A stretch of 52,844 nucleotides of DNA from Lentimicrobium sp. (GTDB lineage: Bacteria > Bacteroidota > Bacteroidia > Bacteroidales > Lentimicrobiaceae). Each line of letters begins with the position of its first letter. The stretch's first letter is position 1. Below are positions 17,376 through 25,527 of this stretch, piece by piece. Position numbers and translations under genes: made by a program. The notes under the pieces were generated by a model. That model did no database searches, was not told the DNA's origin, and saw nothing but the letters and a program-made list of their open reading frames with translations. Where the stretch lies: the NCBI GenBank assembly GCA_024709105.1, contig JANJXJ010000033.1, forward strand, positions 1-52,844. The letters are read 5' to 3'.

Positions 17376-18887
17376 ATGAAGAACAGAACCTTTTTACGTA
17401 TTGCTTTTATTCTGTCGCTGCTCAGCTACGGATCAGGAAACCAAGCTCTTGCACAAATGATCAAACCAGTATTCAAACATTTTATCACCCGTTCGGGCGA
17501 CAAACTGATGGAAGGCGACAAGGAGTACCGGTTTTTCGGTCTGGCAGCGCCCAACATCCAGCAAAATGAATCACAAATCAGGGAAGATCGCACCAATCGT
17601 TTTCCCGATGAGTTTGAAATCAGAGACATATACAGCGGAATTCAGCGCACCGGAGGTTTGGCTACGCGCACCTTTTCGCTTTCAATATATCATCCTGACG
17701 ACAAGGGAATGCCTGTGTATATTCCCGCCCGCAGAACCTACAACGAAGAAGCTTTTCAGTGTCTTGACCGGGTGATTGCCCTGGCGCATGAATACAATGT
17801 ACGACTGGTCATCCCCTTTATTGCTTCGCAGTCGTTTGGCGGAATACGCGGAGTGGATGAATTTTCTGCCCTTTCGGGGAAACCCAATGGCTCATTCTGG
17901 ACCGATGAAGAGGTAAAAGCCGATTTCAGGCATTTCCTTGATTACATACTTAACCGCAGAAATACAGTTAACGGATTGATTTACAAGGAAGATCCGGCCA
18001 TTTTATGCTGGCAGTTGGGCAATGAGTTCGGCAGTTATGCCGGCGACCGCGGCCTGAGCTACGACGAATGGAATCCCAGGGTTCTGGCCTGGAGTCTTGA
18101 AATGGCAGCCTACATCAAAACCATTGACAAAAACCATCTGCTGATGGAAGCCGGCGGTGCCGATCGCAAGGCATTCCTGGCTGATCCGAATATTGACATC
18201 ATCAGCGATCATTTTTATGAATACTGGAACCGCATGGGTGGCCGCCCATGGCAGCTGGCACCTCTGGCCAAAGCATCCATGGCAGAATGCCGCGGCATAA
18301 AACCGCTTATGGTTGATGAATTTGGCCTCGGTTCAACCGAAAACCTCAGAGAACTCATGCAAACCATTCGTGAAGAAGGTATTTCCGGCGGACTCATCTG
18401 GAGCATCCGCGGCCGCAGGCGCGACGGTGGCTGGTATTATCACAACGAAGGAGGTACGCCTGTAAATTCATTTCATATTCCCGGTTTTACTGTTGGTTAT
18501 GTGTATGAAGAAACCCGCCTGCTTGATTTGCTGCGCAGGGAAGCCTTCCTCATCAGAGGAATAGCCCCCGATGCATTGCAAAAACCCTCCCCTGCCCCGG
18601 TGCTTTTTTTGCAGGGCGAAGGATTCACCTGGAGGGGTTCTGCAGGAGCAGAAAACTATACCATAGAAAGGGCTGAAAAAGCTTCAGGACCCTGGACTGT
18701 AGTGGCTATGGGGCTGGAAGACTCAGTAATAGCCGATGTGGTGAATTTTGAACATACCCCTGAAGCTTCAAATCCGCTGGAACTGTGGCATGATGAAAAC
18801 CGCGAACCCGGAAAAACTTATTTCTACAGAATCAAAGCCGTGAATCAGGCCGGTGAAACTGATTACTCTGCACCCATCTCAAAATAA
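17376..18887 (+). CDS. GH5-type (GH5_7-like) beta-mannanase, exported
   Basis: A 503-residue clan GH-A enzyme with a signal peptide (cut near QALAQ, residue 27). The barrel spans about residues 30-400. The acid/base is Glu217 in QLGNEFG and the nucleophile is Glu315 in MVDEFGLG. The layout matches the plant-like mannanase branch of GH5, with NIQQNES-type early strands and WSIRGRR late in the barrel. A short Fn3-like domain (about 410-503, with YTIERAEKASGPW and YFYRIKAVNQAGETDYS) closes the protein. There is no T9SS tail, so a periplasmic or outer-membrane location is more likely than full secretion. A weak hairpin GCATC/GATGC (17327-17341) lies in the 99-base gap before it. Family assignment is good, but the exact subfamily and substrate preference are not certain. 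Confidence 0.85.
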   Translation: MKNRTFLRIAFILSLLSYGSGNQALAQMIKPVFKHFITRSGDKLMEGDKEYRFFGLAAPNIQQNESQIREDRTNRFPDEFEIRDIYSGIQRTGGLATRTFSLSIYHPDDKGMPVYIPARRTYNEEAFQCLDRVIALAHEYNVRLVIPFIASQSFGGIRGVDEFSALSGKPNGSFWTDEEVKADFRHFLDYILNRRNTVNGLIYKEDPAILCWQLGNEFGSYAGDRGLSYDEWNPRVLAWSLEMAAYIKTIDKNHLLMEAGGADRKAFLADPNIDIISDHFYEYWNRMGGRPWQLAPLAKASMAECRGIKPLMVDEFGLGSTENLRELMQTIREEGISGGLIWSIRGRRRDGGWYYHNEGGTPVNSFHIPGFTVGYVYEETRLLDLLRREAFLIRGIAPDALQKPSPAPVLFLQGEGFTWRGSAGAENYTIERAEKASGPWTVVAMGLEDSVIADVVNFEHTPEASNPLELWHDENREPGKTYFYRIKAVNQAGETDYSAPISK

Positions 18888-18951
18888 AGACGTGAATTTC
18901 ATTGCGAACCCTGCGATAAAATCCATATCACATGCAATTTAAGCCGAAACC

Positions 18952-19941
18952 ATGAATTATCAGGCAAAAGATACACGTTACGACTCAGCGGCTTTCCGCC
19001 GTTGCGGAAACAGCGGACTTAAACTCCCCGAAATTTCTCTGGGGTTGTGGCAAAACTTCAGCGATAATGACCTTTTCAGTAATTGCCGCGAGATACTGAG
19101 GACAGCATTTGACCACGGCATCACTCATTTTGACTTAGCCAACAACTATGGACCTCCTCCCGGCTCGGCAGAAGAACTGTTTGGAAAAATACTGGAGAAA
19201 GATTTCAGGCCTTACCGCGACGAAATGATCATCGCCACCAAAGCCGGTTACGATATGTGGCCCGGGCCTTACGGCGACCACGGCTCCCGCAAATACCTGC
19301 TGGCCAGCCTCGATCAAAGCCTCAAAAGGTTGAAATCGGATTATGTTGACATTTTTTATCACCACAGACCCGACACCGAAACACCGGTAGAGGAAAGTAT
19401 GTTGGCGCTTGATCAGGCTGTGCGACAGGGAAAAGCGCTTTATGCCGGCATTTCAAATTACAATGCTGAACAAGCCGGAAAAGCCATTGCAGTGCTGAAG
19501 GAGTTGCGCACTCCGTTTATCATTCACCAGGCCAAGTACTCCATGTTTGAGCGTTGGGTAGAAAGTGGTTTGCTGGATGTGCTCGAAAAAACCGGCACAG
19601 GCTGCATCGCCTTTTCGCCTCTGGCTCAGGGAATGCTCACCGACAAATATCTGAAAGGAATACCCGATCACTCGCGGGCAGCACGCAATCACACCTCCCT
19701 CAAACCCGAACACCTGCTTCCTGGCAGAATTGAAAAGGCCCGGAAACTCAACGAGCTGGCATTGCAACGCGGGCAATCGCTCGCACAAATGGCCATTGCC
19801 TGGCTGCTGAAAGACAACAGAATTACCTCTGTACTTATCGGCGCCAGCCGCAGCACACAGCTGCTGAATAGCCTGCAGGCGCTTGAAAACAAGAATTTTA
19901 CCAAAGAAGAAATAACTGAAATCGAAGCCATTCTTGCCTAA
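18952..19941 (+). CDS. Aldo/keto reductase, cytoplasmic
   Basis: A 329-residue NADPH-type aldo/keto reductase with no signal peptide. The catalytic tetrad is visible: Asp61, Tyr66 (DLANNYG), Lys97 (ATKAGY) and His137 (FYHHRP). The sequence is closest in style to the YghZ/L-glyceraldehyde-3-phosphate reductase branch (GLWQNF near the start, NNYGPPPGSAEE, SPLAQGMLTDKYL). It sits between two secreted mannan hydrolases, 10 bases before the next start, and is clearly within the operon. A cytoplasmic oxidoreductase there suggests a further sugar-conversion step, such as reduction of an aldose or removal of a reactive aldehyde. Substrate and direction cannot be read from the sequence. Confidence 0.9.
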   Translation: MNYQAKDTRYDSAAFRRCGNSGLKLPEISLGLWQNFSDNDLFSNCREILRTAFDHGITHFDLANNYGPPPGSAEELFGKILEKDFRPYRDEMIIATKAGYDMWPGPYGDHGSRKYLLASLDQSLKRLKSDYVDIFYHHRPDTETPVEESMLALDQAVRQGKALYAGISNYNAEQAGKAIAVLKELRTPFIIHQAKYSMFERWVESGLLDVLEKTGTGCIAFSPLAQGMLTDKYLKGIPDHSRAARNHTSLKPEHLLPGRIEKARKLNELALQRGQSLAQMAIAWLLKDNRITSVLIGASRSTQLLNSLQALENKNFTKEEITEIEAILA

Positions 19942-19951
19942 AAGAAAAAAC

Positions 19952-21817
19952 ATGAAGCTAAAAGTATTTGCTGCGGCAATCGCATTATTATTAATAAGCG
20001 TTTCAACAATTCAGGCTCAGCTGGTGAACCCAAACGCCACGCCCGAAGCCCTGGCACTGAAACAATTTATTGATTCCGTTTACGGGCATAAAATTATAAG
20101 CGGACAGTGCGACGACAAATACCTGAACTATATTGAAACGGTAACCGGAGGAAAAGCGCCTGCCATAATGGGCTATGACTTCAATGGAATTTGTCCTTCG
20201 CAGGGAGGCAACAACGATGCTGACAAAGCCATCAGATGGGTAAAAGACCGTAAGGGAATTGCTCAGTTTCAATGGCACTGGATTTCGCCAAATGCCGATG
20301 GCGACTGGTCGTCGGGTAACTTTAAGCTTGCTGAGGCATTGGCCGACACCACTTCAGAATCCTACCTGAACATGATCAGGGATATTGATCTGGCATCGGC
20401 AGCGTTGAAAAAGATGCAGGACAGCCTGGTGCCTGTACTGTGGCGGCCGCTGCATGAAGCCGAAGGAGCCTGGTTCTGGTGGGGAATGGCAGGTAAAGAT
20501 GCCTGCATCTCGCTATATCGGCTGATGTATGACCGAATGGTAAATCACCACGGGCTGAACAACCTGATATGGATATGGAACAGCTACGGAACCGACAAAC
20601 CCAACTGGTATCCCGGTGATGATGTGGTGGATATCATTGCCTGGGACTACCCGCGCTACACAGGGAACAATAACTCATGGAGTCAGTATCAGCAGCTGTT
20701 TGCAAACAATGGCAAACCCTTCGGAATTGGAGAAGATGGCAGGCTCACCGATCCCGAAATTCTGGATGAACAACCCTGGCTGTATTTCCTCACCTGGGCA
20801 TACATGATTGAAGACAACAACACTCCGGAATGGATCAATCAGGTTTACAACGACCCCAGGGTTATTACACTCGACGATATGGTGCCCGGGCCCAAAGCCA
20901 AACCAGGGTTCAGTCGCACACTTTTCGATCTTGACGACAATGGCTCTGAAACCACCACCCTGAACGGAAGCAGCAGCTACACCAACAACGGAAATATAAC
21001 AGCCTACAAGTGGACATTAAACGGACAAATCATATCACAGCAGGCCGTTTTTGATTATTCATTCGGTATTGGAATTCATTCGGTTACCCTCACCGTTACC
21101 AGCAGCACTGGCGAAACAGGATCGGGAAATGTAGTAATAACCGTACGGAAACCAAGTTTGTCGCTCAGTAAACCCGTTCAGGTATCGTCTACCGAAAACA
21201 ATTTCGGAAATGTGGCCGCCCATGGGGTGGATGGTGATGCAAGCACCCGCTGGTCGAGCCAGTATGCAGACCCGCAATGGTTTACCATTGACCTGAAAAA
21301 TACTTACCATATCAGTCAGGTGATAATCTTATGGGAAGTTGCATCGGCAAAAGATTATAAGATTCAGGTTTCAGACGATGGCATCAGCTGGAATAGCATT
21401 GCCGACAAGATCAATATGGCAGCCGGTGCCAGAAAGGATACCATTACAAATATGAATGGCACAGGAAGATACATCAGAATGCACGGCAGCCAGCGTAATA
21501 CCAGCTATGGCTATTCCTTTTATGAATTTGAGGTGTACGGATCTCCCGCCAATTCTACCGGAGAGGCATCAGATGAAGATTTAAAGGTGTTACCATTACA
21601 GGAACATGGCAACAGGGTGATCAGAATCAGCAGCAAAAACAATTATGATTCAATTACATACAAATTAATCAACAGTTGTGGTGCATGTCTGCAGCAAGGC
21701 AAATTAACGGGCACTGAAAACGAAATCAAGCTGAGCCAGACAATTCCTGATGGTTTTTATCTGTTGCAGCTGGCCTTCAATGGAAAAATCCATACTGAAA
21801 AAATTATCATCAATTAA
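19952..21817 (+). CDS. GH26 enzyme with PKD-like and F5/8-type C (CBM32-like) domains and T9SS tail
   Basis: A 621-residue secreted GH26 enzyme. The ATG at 19952 is chosen over 19934 because it gives a clean signal peptide (MKLKVFAAAIALLLI to IQAQ) and avoids overlap with the reductase gene. The barrel (about 25-315) has the acid/base Glu169 in RPLHEAEGAWFWWG, YPGDDVVD, and a likely nucleophile Glu261 in PFGIGEDGR. A PKD-like Ig domain follows (about 325-400), then an F5/8-type C/CBM32-like module (402-535, with VDGDASTRWSSQYADPQW and YGYSFYEFEVYG). The last 80 residues look like a T9SS type A tail (DGFYLLQLAFNGK to KIIIN). The active-site surroundings differ from the other three GH26 proteins here, so product pattern or glycan may differ. 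Confidence 0.9.
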   Translation: MKLKVFAAAIALLLISVSTIQAQLVNPNATPEALALKQFIDSVYGHKIISGQCDDKYLNYIETVTGGKAPAIMGYDFNGICPSQGGNNDADKAIRWVKDRKGIAQFQWHWISPNADGDWSSGNFKLAEALADTTSESYLNMIRDIDLASAALKKMQDSLVPVLWRPLHEAEGAWFWWGMAGKDACISLYRLMYDRMVNHHGLNNLIWIWNSYGTDKPNWYPGDDVVDIIAWDYPRYTGNNNSWSQYQQLFANNGKPFGIGEDGRLTDPEILDEQPWLYFLTWAYMIEDNNTPEWINQVYNDPRVITLDDMVPGPKAKPGFSRTLFDLDDNGSETTTLNGSSSYTNNGNITAYKWTLNGQIISQQAVFDYSFGIGIHSVTLTVTSSTGETGSGNVVITVRKPSLSLSKPVQVSSTENNFGNVAAHGVDGDASTRWSSQYADPQWFTIDLKNTYHISQVIILWEVASAKDYKIQVSDDGISWNSIADKINMAAGARKDTITNMNGTGRYIRMHGSQRNTSYGYSFYEFEVYGSPANSTGEASDEDLKVLPLQEHGNRVIRISSKNNYDSITYKLINSCGACLQQGKLTGTENEIKLSQTIPDGFYLLQLAFNGKIHTEKIIIN

Positions 21818-21826
21818 AACAAAGAG

Positions 21827-24800
21827 GTGGTGCTGAAAACAGAATTTCCGAAAAACATTATTAGAATCATTCTGACATTTGTGCTCATTTCCGGCGCAAA
21901 TGCCAGCCTGTTTTCACAGCACAATCTTGCGTTGAACAGGGCTGTTTTACATTCCTCGGTGGCGGGATACAATCCGGCCGGGCATCTTGTAACCGACGGT
22001 CACAGCAACACACTCTGGAAAAGCAATCTTACCCGGGAAGCATCACTTATTATTGATCTGGGAGAAATCTGCAGAACAAAACAAATCGTCATTCACCGTC
22101 CGGTGGAAAATGAAATTCAGGTTCAGGTCAGTGTTTCGCAAGAGGGTACACTGCAACAGGTAAAGAACTGGAAATCCGTCATTTCAGGAACAAGCATCAG
22201 GCAAAAAAACAGCAAACTGTCTTTCAGCAGCAGCAGCCGCTTCGTTAAAATTCATTTTTCATCAGAGTCCGCAATTTATTTCGAAGTAAATGAAATTGAA
22301 ATTCAGGGAACCAAACCGGTCCACAAATCAAAGATACCAGAAAAGCCAACCGATACAGGTGTTTTGAGCGGCGAGGGCTGGAAAATCATGCGCGAGAGAT
22401 ATGCCGGAGGCAACGGGCAGCGCATTTCAGAACCCGATTTCGATGACAGCCAATGGATTCCGGCCTCTGTCCCCGGAACCGTGCTGGCCAATTATGTGGC
22501 AGCAGGAGCTGTTGCCGACCCGTTGTATGCCGATCATCAGCTGCAGATTTCAGAAAGCTGGTTTACAGCAGATTTCTGGTACCGCAAAGCATTTGTGGTA
22601 CCTGGCGCAATGGCTGGCAAACAGATATTTCTGAATTTTAAAGGCATCAACTGGAAAGCCGAAGTATTTGTTAACGGAAAACATATCGGTAACATAAACG
22701 GAGCCTTTACCAGAGCTGAATTTGATATTTCTGACATGGTTACCCCGGGAAAGTACGCTGCCGTGGCAGTTCTGATCAGAAAAAACGACAACCCCGGTGA
22801 AGTAACCGAACAACATCTCAAAGATCCTGATGGAAACGGAGGCATCATTGGCCTCGACAGCCCAACTTATGTATCAGCCATCGGCTGGAACTGGCTGCCC
22901 ACCATTCGCGGCAGAAACACCGGAATTACCGATGATGTTTACCTCTCAGCAGTCAGCGCCATACAGCTGAGCAACCCTCAGATTACTACCCAACTGAACC
23001 TGCCCGATACAAATCTGGCTGAATTTGGCATCTCTGTATCTCTTAAAAACCTGAGCCACTCCCCTGCTTCTGGAAAACTAAAGATACAATGCAGATATTT
23101 TCAACTGGAAATTCCTGTTGATAATCTGGAGCCAAAGGAAAGCAGGGAAATTCATCTGAGTGCGGATAAATATGAGCAACTCCGGGTTGAAAATCCAGCA
23201 TTATGGTGGCCCAACGGCTATGGAAAACAGGCGCTGGATCGGGTGAGTTTTAGTTTTATCAAAGATTCACAGTTATGCGACAGCCTGTCGGTGCAATATG
23301 GAGTCAGGCAATACGGGTATCATTATAAAAACGGGCATTTATTTCTGCATTGCAATGGCTATCCGGTGCTGATACGCGGCGGTAACTGGGGGCTACCCGA
23401 GGCTTTGCTCAGAAACACTCCCGAACAGTATGATTTGTGGGTAAGGCTTCACAAAGACATGAATCTGAACATGATACGCAACTGGGTTGGACAAACGGCT
23501 CATGATGCCTTTTATGAGGCCTGCGACAGACACGGAATCATGATTTTTGACGATTTCTGGCTGGCAAATCCGGTTGACGGGCCACATCCGGCCAACGAAG
23601 AAATGTTCCTTAAAAACGCCTCAGATAAAATCCTGAGGTTCAGAAATTACCCTTCAGTAGCCATCTGGGCAGGGCGCAACGAAGGTTATCCTCCGGCAAC
23701 CCTCGACTCAGCACTGCGCGAAATGACCGGCCGCCTTGACCCGGAAAAGCACTATATTTCAAACACTTGCCAATATCCTGTTACCGGACTCGGGCCCTAC
23801 GAAATAAAAAGCCCGGAATGGTATTTTAGCAGCAGAGGCAGGAGTTTCCATACTGAACAAGGCATTGTTGCCGTGCCTGTTGCCGAGAGCATGAGGGCCA
23901 TGATGCCTGCAGAAAACCTTTGGCCGGCAAACGATATGTGGGGCAAACACGACTGGACACAGCCCCGTGTGGATATTTACACCCGGGACCTGGAACGCAG
24001 TTATGGAAAACCTGAAAATATTGATGATTTCTGCAAGAAAGCCTGGCTGATGAACACCGAAGGTCCCAAAGCCATGATGGAATCCTGGCAGTTCCACCGC
24101 GGCCCGGGAGTTCTGATCTGGATGACACACCCTGCCTGGCCTTCCATGATTTGCCAAACCTATGATTATTATCTGGAACCTACTTCGGCATATTTTGCCG
24201 TAAAAAAAGGCAGCGAACCCATCCATATTTTCCGCAATCCGGTGAACGGGAATATTTTCATCTCAAACAATACCATCAAAGAATTAAAACCGGTGAGCGC
24301 TGAAATGGTAATGGTGAATGAAAAAGGCCAGTTTATCAATAAAGACGCTGTTCGTCAAAATCTCCCTGCGCTCAGCACCGTGCAATGTTTCACACCTGTA
24401 ATTCCTGCAGACTCCGGCCAGCTTATTCTGCTGAGTCTTAAACTTAAAAACAGCGATGGCGCTGCAATTTCCGAAAACTTTTACTGCTTAAATCCTTCAG
24501 ATCCAGGAAACTATACCGCCTTAAACAGATTACCGGAAGTATTGCTGAATACAGAATACACAAAAATTACCACTGAAAGCAAAACTCACTTTGATGTAAA
24601 AATCAGCAATCCGGCTGAAACTGCTGCAGTTATGATCAGACTGAAAGCAGTAAATGCGGAGGATGGCAGCAGGGTACTTCCGGCATTCTGGAGCGACAAT
24701 TACATCAGCCTGTTGCCCGGCGAGACGCGCACCATCAGGTTTACACCTGAAAAACCAATCTCAGGAGAAATAAAGATCATGACCGAAGCTTACAACTGTC

Positions 24801-24829
24801 CGCTTCAAACCGCAATCAGGAAAAAATGA
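21827..24829 (+). CDS. GH2 enzyme (endo-beta-mannosidase/exo-glucosaminidase-like branch) with N-terminal F5/8C domain
   Basis: A 1000-residue exported GH2 protein. The only plausible starts are GTG codons at 21827 or 21830, preceded by AAAGAGG, 9 bases after the previous stop. No ATG occurs before the signal sequence. A signal peptide (IIRIILTFVLI) is followed by an F5/8C-like binding domain (about 33-160), the GH2 sandwich and Ig domains (about 170-480, ending WWPNGYGKQ), the barrel, and a C-terminal Ig_GlcNase-type domain with FWSDNYISLLPGETRT. The acid/base is Glu619 in WAGRNEG and the nucleophile is Glu677 in HTEQG. Exo-beta-glucosaminidases of this branch carry Asp instead of Glu at the acid/base, so a mannosidase-type activity is favoured. 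It overlaps the next gene by four bases. Confidence 0.85.
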   Translation: MVLKTEFPKNIIRIILTFVLISGANASLFSQHNLALNRAVLHSSVAGYNPAGHLVTDGHSNTLWKSNLTREASLIIDLGEICRTKQIVIHRPVENEIQVQVSVSQEGTLQQVKNWKSVISGTSIRQKNSKLSFSSSSRFVKIHFSSESAIYFEVNEIEIQGTKPVHKSKIPEKPTDTGVLSGEGWKIMRERYAGGNGQRISEPDFDDSQWIPASVPGTVLANYVAAGAVADPLYADHQLQISESWFTADFWYRKAFVVPGAMAGKQIFLNFKGINWKAEVFVNGKHIGNINGAFTRAEFDISDMVTPGKYAAVAVLIRKNDNPGEVTEQHLKDPDGNGGIIGLDSPTYVSAIGWNWLPTIRGRNTGITDDVYLSAVSAIQLSNPQITTQLNLPDTNLAEFGISVSLKNLSHSPASGKLKIQCRYFQLEIPVDNLEPKESREIHLSADKYEQLRVENPALWWPNGYGKQALDRVSFSFIKDSQLCDSLSVQYGVRQYGYHYKNGHLFLHCNGYPVLIRGGNWGLPEALLRNTPEQYDLWVRLHKDMNLNMIRNWVGQTAHDAFYEACDRHGIMIFDDFWLANPVDGPHPANEEMFLKNASDKILRFRNYPSVAIWAGRNEGYPPATLDSALREMTGRLDPEKHYISNTCQYPVTGLGPYEIKSPEWYFSSRGRSFHTEQGIVAVPVAESMRAMMPAENLWPANDMWGKHDWTQPRVDIYTRDLERSYGKPENIDDFCKKAWLMNTEGPKAMMESWQFHRGPGVLIWMTHPAWPSMICQTYDYYLEPTSAYFAVKKGSEPIHIFRNPVNGNIFISNNTIKELKPVSAEMVMVNEKGQFINKDAVRQNLPALSTVQCFTPVIPADSGQLILLSLKLKNSDGAAISENFYCLNPSDPGNYTALNRLPEVLLNTEYTKITTESKTHFDVKISNPAETAAVMIRLKAVNAEDGSRVLPAFWSDNYISLLPGETRTIRFTPEKPISGEIKIMTEAYNCPLQTAIRKK

Positions 24830-25506
24830 AAAAAATCAGGATAAAAATCTGCATTTTCACCGTTTTGTTGCCTTTGGCCATAATTCCATGTGCCTTTGGC
24901 CAGCTTCCTGCAGGATATGCAGGCGTTCCATACTTTGATTCAGCTTACTGCATGGGTGCTCAGAATATACCGGGTCGTATTGAGCTGGCGTATTACGATC
25001 TGGGTGGTGAGGGAATAGCCTATCACGATGCCGATGCCACCAACAACGGAAGCATACTCAACAGCACGGAGGGACATTGCAGGCCCGGGATTCCCGAAGA
25101 TATCTGCTTTTTCCGCAAAAACGAAGGTGTTGACATTTCTTACACCAAAGACTGGGCAGATTTTAACCATCCCAACAAAACCGATCCCAAAGTCAATCAG
25201 CTTTACATTGGCTGGCAGGAAGATGGCGAATGGACAAATTACACTGTAAATATTCTGGTGAAAGGACGTTACAAAATTGTTACCATTTATGGCAATCGCG
25301 ACAACGGGGCTTCGCTCTGGCTGAACGACCAAAAGCTCACCGACCTGAAATTACCTGAAGATACCGGCAACTGGCATTACTGGACTCAAGCCACCGTTGC
25401 TGAAACCACCATTACAAACACCGGAATTAACCTGCTTACCCTGAAATACAACAGCGGAGCAAACCTGGCCTATCTCGACTTCATTCTGATAGAAGCCATT
25501 GAATAA
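24826..25506 (+). CDS. Stand-alone secreted CBM6/CBM35-like carbohydrate-binding protein
   Basis: A 226-residue exported protein with no catalytic domain. A signal peptide (KICIFTVLLPLAIIP, cut near AFGQ) is followed by one beta-sandwich module. Its hallmarks are PGRIELAYYDLGGEGIAYHD, RKNEGVDIS, GWQEDGEWTNYTVN, a YKIVTIYGNRDNGASLWLN strand and a final YLDFILIEAIE strand, all as in CBM6/CBM35 modules usually attached to hydrolases. Its ATG overlaps the stop of the upstream GH2 gene (ATGA), so the two are translationally coupled and likely made in fixed ratio. It may act as a soluble binding partner of that enzyme or as a periplasmic glycan carrier. The ligand cannot be read from the sequence. 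Confidence 0.8.
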   Translation: MKKIRIKICIFTVLLPLAIIPCAFGQLPAGYAGVPYFDSAYCMGAQNIPGRIELAYYDLGGEGIAYHDADATNNGSILNSTEGHCRPGIPEDICFFRKNEGVDISYTKDWADFNHPNKTDPKVNQLYIGWQEDGEWTNYTVNILVKGRYKIVTIYGNRDNGASLWLNDQKLTDLKLPEDTGNWHYWTQATVAETTITNTGINLLTLKYNSGANLAYLDFILIEAIE

Positions 25507-25527
25507 ACTACTTAAAAACTCATCCAT

